DNA of 64,000 nt from Durusdinium trenchii (lineage: Eukaryota; Sar; Dinophyceae; Suessiales; Symbiodiniaceae). Below, in pieces: positions 59,098 to 64,000 of the stretch (its first letter is position 1; every line of letters starts with the position of its first letter). The stretch is from assembly GCA_963970005.1 (NCBI GenBank), contig CAXAMN010026805.1:872082-936081 (forward strand). The letters run 5' to 3'. The notes beneath the pieces were generated by a model. It saw nothing but the letters and a program-made list of their open reading frames with translations, made no database searches and was not told the origin of the DNA. A program made the position numbers and the translations under genes.

Positions 59098-60291
59098 ATG
59101 GCGTCTAGCTTGCAACTCGTGCCGAGTGACGGTGCGGATGCTGCGGCTACTTTCCGCCAGTTGGGGATTAACTTCAGCATAGCTGAAGCCGTGACCGATG
59201 CCTTGGTCAAAGCCCGGCTCCAGAACCTGGAGGAGTTTCGCTTCTTTTTCGAGAGTGAGGACAAGGTCCAACCCTGGTTGGCCAAACTCTCCCTGGGCGA
59301 GGATGCCGGTCTTCAGGGGGCGAGGGTTCGTCGGGCGTGGGCCGCCGTATCGCTCTACTTCAAACAATCCGAACAAGATCGGTCTCGCATCTCGGCATCT
59401 GATCTAGATGCATTGTTGGGCGACTCCGAACTTCGGGATTTGAAGAGTGCCTTTTGGCGTCGCTACAAGCTGCGCTTTCCCCCGGAAGTTCACCCGGCCG
59501 ATGCCACGATTTCTCGGGTTACACGAGAACTCACCAAACGAATGTTGCGTGTGTACAACATTTGGCGCGTGAAATCCCTCCAATTTCAACAGGCCACCAC
59601 TCAGAGGAAACGAAAGATCGCTGATTCGTTGTATGTTGAGGAGGCTGAGGAAGATGAGCCGGCCAATCGCGATGCCAACTCCTATTTGGACAAGTTGTGG
59701 ACCTTGTTGTTGGCCTACGCCATGGCGGGGTCCGCCTCCTGTACCACCGCCCCCGGTGTGGCTGAGAGCTTGGGGTCCAATTCCGTGGAGTATGTTGAAG
59801 TACCAGTTGATGTTACTCAACAATACTTTTATCGCGCCAAACGGAGTGCCTCCCTCATCCCGTATAATCATCGTCTTGAGTGGCTCCAACAGAGGGACAA
59901 TGACGAACGGTCGGAGTGGGTTTCCCGTTTTCGGGATAGTCAGAAGAGCCTAGGCCGTGTGATCCAAGAAGTTTATGCCATGCGCGATGCCCACTGGTCA
60001 GTCCCGGTTACCACAAGCGGAATCCCCTCGAGTCGTTCCACACCAGAGCCAGTCACCCCAGTGAAGCCCGACTCCAATCGCTGGACCCTGGGGAATCCAA
60101 TCAATGGGCGCCAGGTGGCTAAGATCCTCAAAGATGGCACACGCCTCTGCCAGGCGTTCCAACATGGCCAGTGCAAGGCCAAAGCCAACTGTGCCAATGG
60201 CCAGCGCCGTTGTGGGTTGGTCCTGCGCAAAGAGCGCGCCTGTGGCGCCCCGGGGCACGGCGCTGCCGCCTGTCGGGGCGGGAAGAAGTGA
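59098..60291 (+). CDS. Gag-like protein with C-terminal CCCH-type finger
   Basis: An intact 397-residue ORF from ATG to TGA. The N-terminal 250 residues are mostly helical with no known domain. The C-terminus holds a Cys-rich module (60,148-60,273: LCQAFQHGQC, then NCANGQRRCG, then ACGAPGHGAAAC) that is plainly related to the finger after the recombinase. The fourth ligand of the first finger, His in the other copy, appears to be Gln here. Position before the enzyme ORFs plus a basic Cys/His tail is what a nucleocapsid-type protein looks like. The stop TGA is followed in the same frame by the methyltransferase block. Confidence 0.6.
   Translation: MASSLQLVPSDGADAAATFRQLGINFSIAEAVTDALVKARLQNLEEFRFFFESEDKVQPWLAKLSLGEDAGLQGARVRRAWAAVSLYFKQSEQDRSRISASDLDALLGDSELRDLKSAFWRRYKLRFPPEVHPADATISRVTRELTKRMLRVYNIWRVKSLQFQQATTQRKRKIADSLYVEEAEEDEPANRDANSYLDKLWTLLLAYAMAGSASCTTAPGVAESLGSNSVEYVEVPVDVTQQYFYRAKRSASLIPYNHRLEWLQQRDNDERSEWVSRFRDSQKSLGRVIQEVYAMRDAHWSVPVTTSGIPSSRSTPEPVTPVKPDSNRWTLGNPINGRQVAKILKDGTRLCQAFQHGQCKAKANCANGQRRCGLVLRKERACGAPGHGAAACRGGKK
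60289..60291 (+). other. In-frame TGA between Gag-like and methyltransferase blocks
   Basis: The methyltransferase frame is the same as the Gag-like frame and stays open from this TGA onward. No ATG occurs in it before its first motif. The context is AAG-TGA-TGG followed by GGCCCCGAGGGGGAGG, which is GC-rich. Readthrough of the stop, as in some Gag-Pol elements, or decay by point mutation are both possible. Confidence 0.6.
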
Positions 60292-61734
60292 TGGGGCCCC
60301 GAGGGGGAGGATGGGACGGACTCCCCCTTAGGGGACATCGATGCTCCCCGTCCCTTGGTTGCTGACCTGTTCTGTGGGCCCAACCTGCCACTATCCAAGG
60401 CTTTCCTTTGGTGCGGGTGGCGCACCCTGTCAGTCGACTGGATGTTGGACAAGTCTCACGACCTTTCTAATCCACTACGCCAGCAGTCCCTACATGAGCA
60501 GCTCTCGGAGGTTGACTTCATATGCGCAGCTTTTGACTGCTCTACCAAGAGTCGAGCCAGGGAAATTCCTCGTCGGTTTGAAGACGGCCGCCCATGTCCA
60601 GCACCGTTGCGCTCTGAGGAACATCCAGATGGACTACCGACTCTGCAGGGTCGTGACCTTCAGCGAGTTCGCGCGGACAACCAGGCCTGTGAGTTCATCC
60701 TCGAGGAGATTCGCCTGCTCGCCGAGCGTGGCGGCGGGTCAGTCCGTGAGAATCCCTGGCGTAGCCTACATTGGTGGGGGTCCACCGAGCGCGCTATGAT
60801 GGCCACTGGCCGCTGGAAAGACAAGCGGTATGATGCATGCTGTCTGGGGGGAGCTCGTTGCAAGGCGCAGTGCTTGCGTCACAACATTCATGAGATTGAG
60901 CAATGGCCGCCGCTTACCTGCCACCATTCTCATGCGCCACACGAATGGACTCCTTACCTTCAGGATGGCCAGACAATCTACCCATCCAAAGAGGAGGCCG
61001 AGTACACAGCTGTCTTGGCCTTTGCTATTGCGGTCGCAGCCTCGTGGTGGGCCGGGCGCGTGGGTCGCGCTAAACTGCATGTGCCACGGCTGCCGCAATT
61101 CGAGTGTGTCGGAGCCCGTGAACATTGGCTAGATCTGGATCCCCGGGCACTCAGGGAATGGGCGATGGCGCCGCTTGCCCTGGGCATTGGCTTGTATCCC
61201 CCAGATCCCAGTGAGGCCGCCCGAGTCCCTCGTCGAGCTCAGGTAGATGACGTCCTCATCGAGAAGGGCAAGTTGCCGCACGATCATGTCTACGTGGGCC
61301 AGGGCCGTGGTTCGCATCGTCTTGCCAAAACCAAGTGGGCCTCCCCAGTCATTCCTGGGCTGAACAGTCAGGCTAATGATTGGTTGTGGTACTATGTTGC
61401 CTACCTCTACGAGTCCGGGCTGGTGACCCAAGTGCAAGAGCTGCAAGGCAAAGTGCTGGTCTGCGACTGTCCTTTCTGCGATCCTTGTGAGGCTGATGTG
61501 CTTGCAGGCCTTTGTTTCGAGGCGAGCCATCCACAGGGCCGTCAGTCGATGCATCGCTTCAGTCGGGGGGGGGGCCCCTCCAGCTCGCCAAGTTCTCCTC
61601 GCGAGTATGGCCAGCACGGTCCAGGGTATCCCAACGAGTCCGACACGTTGGTGGAGCCAAGAGGCCCTCGTTCTCGCCTTTCGCAAATTATATCCAGCTC
61701 ACTTCTTCATGAATTTCCAGTTCCCCATGGTTGA
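60292..61734 (+). CDS. DNA methyltransferase-like plus DUF4326-like protein
   Basis: The block starts with VADLFCGPNLPLSKAF (60,355), the motif I form D-L-F-C-G of cytosine-5 DNA methyltransferases. It continues with a segment (60,511-60,570) ending FDCSTKSRARE, which takes the place of the P-P-C-S catalytic loop. The Cys is kept but both Pro are lost, so activity is doubtful. RSEEHPDGLP and VRENPWRSLHWW are further conserved-looking blocks (the latter like ENP-x-x-S-x-x-W). The C-terminal part (61,285-61,530) reads VYVGQGRGSHRLAKTKWASP and, later, LQGKVLVCDCPFCDPCEADV. This is the pattern of DUF4326 (Y-I-G-R, then L-x-G-K-x-L-x-C-x-C, then C-H-x-D-x-L). After about 61,565 the frame loses sense and the RT frame takes over. 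Confidence 0.6.
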   Translation, partial: WGPEGEDGTDSPLGDIDAPRPLVADLFCGPNLPLSKAFLWCGWRTLSVDWMLDKSHDLSNPLRQQSLHEQLSEVDFICAAFDCSTKSRAREIPRRFEDGRPCPAPLRSEEHPDGLPTLQGRDLQRVRADNQACEFILEEIRLLAERGGGSVRENPWRSLHWWGSTERAMMATGRWKDKRYDACCLGGARCKAQCLRHNIHEIEQWPPLTCHHSHAPHEWTPYLQDGQTIYPSKEEAEYTAVLAFAIAVAASWWAGRVGRAKLHVPRLPQFECVGAREHWLDLDPRALREWAMAPLALGIGLYPPDPSEAARVPRRAQVDDVLIEKGKLPHDHVYVGQGRGSHRLAKTKWASPVIPGLNSQANDWLWYYVAYLYESGLVTQVQELQGKVLVCDCPFCDPCEADVLAGLCFEASHPQGRQSMHRFSRGGGPSSSPSSPREYGQHGPGYPNESDTLVEPRGPRSRLSQIISSSLLHEFPVPHG

Positions 61735-63940
61735 GGACATCATCAACGCTGCCCCGTTCAATGCTTTCCCGGTGTGGCTGCACAATAGGCACTACGAGAC
61801 TGATGGCCCCCTGGGCCCGCACCTGGCTGATGCCAACGTTCGCCAGACCCTCCGAACTGCCGAGGGCCAGCAAGTGGGCGCATTGAATCAGCGAGCAGCC
61901 CTACCCCCCTTGCTGTCTTATGATCTCAGTCCTGATGAACACTTCGCCCAAGCGCTGGCACGGGGTCGCGACTTGCTACCTACCGAGCTACCAGCCGTGC
62001 TGGACCTGGACCTGGCTTTTGCAGCCGATTGCCACACTCAGTACCGAGGTCGTCTCCGAGACCTTCGCCGTGCCGCCGTGGGAGCACTTCGAGAACTTCA
62101 TCGGCGTTGGTGTGCAGTAGGACGCCATCTACGGCAGTTTCAACCTGTCGCCTTGCAGGCGACCACAGCCACCCGTGACCTCGGCTTTGTCGCGCTGTTG
62201 ATCTTGCTGACGTCGTGGCCTGATGTTACATATCCCTTTGGGCTCATCGAAGGCCTGCCGGCAGTCGGTTATGCACCCTGCTACGGCGTCTTTCCATCTC
62301 AGCCTGCCGAACGTATTACTCTTACAGAGGTCCTGGCCGGATGCGAAGCACACAACCATCAGATCTTGTCTACCCTCAAGCCGGGTAAAGATGACCTGTT
62401 CCTGTTGGAGCAGTCTACAAAGGACGCGGCACGAGGGTTCTGTACCCCTCCCTTGACGCTGGCACAGTTGCGTCAGCAGCTGCAGGGGCAGCCGTACCGC
62501 CTGATCCCACGCTGTGTGATCACACAGTCTTCAGGCAAGCAGCGGATCATCGACAACGCTGATGCAGGAGGACAAACCTTACGCTCGGCCGATGCCAACA
62601 AGTTGGTGCTTTGCTCACCACTACGACCGGCTCAGCGCATTAGCCAAGTCCTGCGTCAGATGAGCCCCTCCGAGCGAGCCCAGGCAGCCGCCACCGATAC
62701 CTGGGAGACAGGTGGAGAAGACTGGCCGGATGCCTATCGCCACAGCCCAATGGGAGCCAACGAAACGCGGGGATGCGTTGTGACGTTTTGGCATCATGAA
62801 TGGGCTGCTCCGGCTTTTCAAGTCTACGCCGGTCTACTATTTGGTCTTCCACTGGCCGTTACATCCTTCAATCGGTACAGCCGTCTTGTAGAGGCCCTGG
62901 GACGCCGCCTGTGCTATGTCCTGGTTTCGCTTTACTTCGATGATGCATCTATTCAGGACTGGTCTTCGAGCCGGGGTTCGGCTCAATGGGCATTTGGAGC
63001 CTTGAATCAGCTTCTGGGCACCCCTTTTGCAGCAGAGAAACGCCAGGCTATGCGCCCCAAGGGGTTGTTTCTAGGCCTTGACCATGACCTTTCGTCCGCA
63101 CTATCTGGTGGCTTTGTCTCCTTTTGGGCGAGGGAACGCCTGGAAACCAAGTTGAAGGCCATTATCCATGAATGCCGTGCAACTCAAACTCTCAAGCCCG
63201 GTGTTGCAGCTAAGCTGTACGGACTGGCTAACTTCTTCGAGCAGGGCGTCTACGGCAGGATAGGATGTGGAGGTCTCCATGCCATTAAGGAGCGTCAGCT
63301 TGTCCGAGGTGATCAACTGACTCCTGCTATCGAGCAATGCTTTCAAATTCTCGAAGCAGTGCTCTCTATCCATCCGGAGCGTGAACTTGATGTCTGGCCG
63401 AGACACCATGAGCGCTTTGTGGCAGCGTCTGACGCTGCATTGGAGACCCCCGGTGAAGGGACAGGTGGTTTTCTCCTCGTCTTCTTCCACGAGGACACCG
63501 AGAGCCGGCTTGGATTTGTTTCCTAGCTCCCACCGTCCATCTACGTTCTTTGGACCCCAGGAGAGGCTAAGATCGCACAACTAGAACTTTTGCAGGTCCT
63601 CATGGCATTGACTACCACACCTGAGCGATTTCGCAATCGCCGTGGCACATGGTACATAGACAACACTGCTGCCTTGATGGCGCTCATCAAGGGAAGGTCA
63701 GACAGCCCTGACCTCGAGCACATGAGTCATATGATTCACATTCTATTGTTTTCACTTAGATGTTGGATTTACTTTGAGTGGATCCCCTCCAAATCCAATT
63801 GGAGTGACGCCATTTCCCGTGAGGGACACGCGGATCGTTGGCACCACGACCAGGGTTTCACTAGTCGGGAAGCCACATTTTTCGAACCACTCTGGTATTT
63901 TCCCTTTTCCGTCACTCTGCGAGTCGGTCTCTTTCTTTGA
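61487..63940 (+). CDS. Reverse transcriptase and RNase H (interrupted by an in-frame TAG)
   Basis: The frame makes sense from about 61,575, just after the G10 tract, so it was probably fused to the methyltransferase block. RT motifs: IPRCVITQSSGKQRIIDNAD (fingers), GEDWPDAYRHSPM (motif A), YAGLLFGLPLAVTSFNR (motif B) and LYFDDASI (motif C, YFDD at 62,933-62,944). RNase H follows: first Asp in AASDAALETPG (near 63,432), later IDNTAALMALIKG, and WIPSKSNWSDAISREG near 63,780-63,830. A TAG at 63,524-63,526 cuts RNase H in two. The frame is otherwise open to the TGA at 63,938-63,940. The RT type resembles DIRS/Ngaro-like RTs. It would copy element RNA into DNA. As it stands the protein would lack the second half of RNase H. 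Confidence 0.9.
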
Positions 63941-64000
63941 AGGGAGAAATGCATTGGGTAGATACATCGCTATGGATACGTCTGGGTGGACGAGTCTCCA
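63941..64000. other. Sequence downstream of the RNase H stop
   Basis: Sixty bases to the window edge with no recognisable terminal repeat. The 3' boundary of the element cannot be set. Confidence 0.5.

Larger units (their letters stand above)
54824..63940 (+). mobile_element. Decayed tyrosine-recombinase retroelement with accessory enzyme domains
   Basis: A run of five ORF blocks on one strand encodes a Cys-rich protein, tyrosine recombinase, Gag-like protein, methyltransferase-like protein and RT-RNase H. An RT-RNase H plus a tyrosine recombinase and no integrase defines the DIRS/Ngaro/VIPER class. The recombinase comes before RT, unlike DIRS-1 and, as far as I recall, like VIPER of trypanosomatids. 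No LTR, split repeat or target duplication is seen. The 3' end may lie outside the window. The frame is broken at 56,600-56,608, 61,565-61,574 and 63,524-63,526, and a TGA at 60,289 separates two blocks. GC content and codon use are higher and more even than in the flanks. The 5' limit at the spliced-leader relict is an inference. Confidence 0.8.

Overview
The window reads as nuclear DNA of a dinoflagellate, most likely a Symbiodiniaceae-like species. Four things point there. Every gene I can support lies on the + strand (dinoflagellate genes often sit in one-way clusters). Genes are cut into many short exons. Introns placed by protein similarity start with GC or GA as well as GT. At 54,824-54,838 there is a 15-base match to the 3' part of the dinoflagellate trans-spliced leader. 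There is no operon structure, ribosome-binding site or other bacterial signal. A 100-N assembly gap lies at 44,141-44,240.

Layout: 1-4.4 kb holds nothing I recognise. 4.4-5.8 kb has a 21-bp tandem array, a possible exon and an ACTAG-rich repeat family. 7.0-7.9 kb has leucine-rich-repeat (LRR) like exons. 10.8-15.5 kb has scattered exons that look like a pentatricopeptide-repeat (PPR) type gene. 18.7-20.9 kb is a multi-exon catechol-O-methyltransferase-like gene in which several splice junctions can be read. 21-34 kb is mostly intron or intergenic DNA with a few unassigned exon-like segments, microsatellites, a long inverted repeat (32.8 kb) and one copy of a small terminal-inverted-repeat element (28.3 kb; second copy at 38.4 kb). 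34.5-54.5 kb carries about 28 short exons, nearly all encoding one LRR each, so it is one very long LRR gene or several in a row, with a block of non-LRR exons at 42-46.5 kb. Inside this region, at 53.1-54.0 kb, sits an intronless gene for a protein with a bacterial LiaF/DUF2154-like beta-repeat domain.

54.8-63.9 kb is the most striking part: a decayed but nearly complete tyrosine-recombinase retroelement. In order it has (1) a Cys-rich ORF; (2) a tyrosine recombinase followed by a CCCH zinc finger and a cysteine-based dual-specificity-phosphatase-like domain; (3) a Gag-like ORF ending in a second copy of the CCCH finger; (4) a DNA-methyltransferase-like domain followed by a DUF4326-like domain; (5) reverse transcriptase and RNase H with a YFDD active site. 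Two of its frame changes fall in G9/G10-CCC tracts and both are +1. A TGA separates the Gag-like and methyltransferase parts in one frame, and a TAG interrupts RNase H. Recombinase, RT and RNase H are the integration and copying machinery. The phosphatase, methyltransferase and DUF4326 parts are cargo I have not seen described together in one element.

Exon boundaries are approximate unless a junction is stated. Exons of unassigned genes were called from protein-like composition only and are low confidence.
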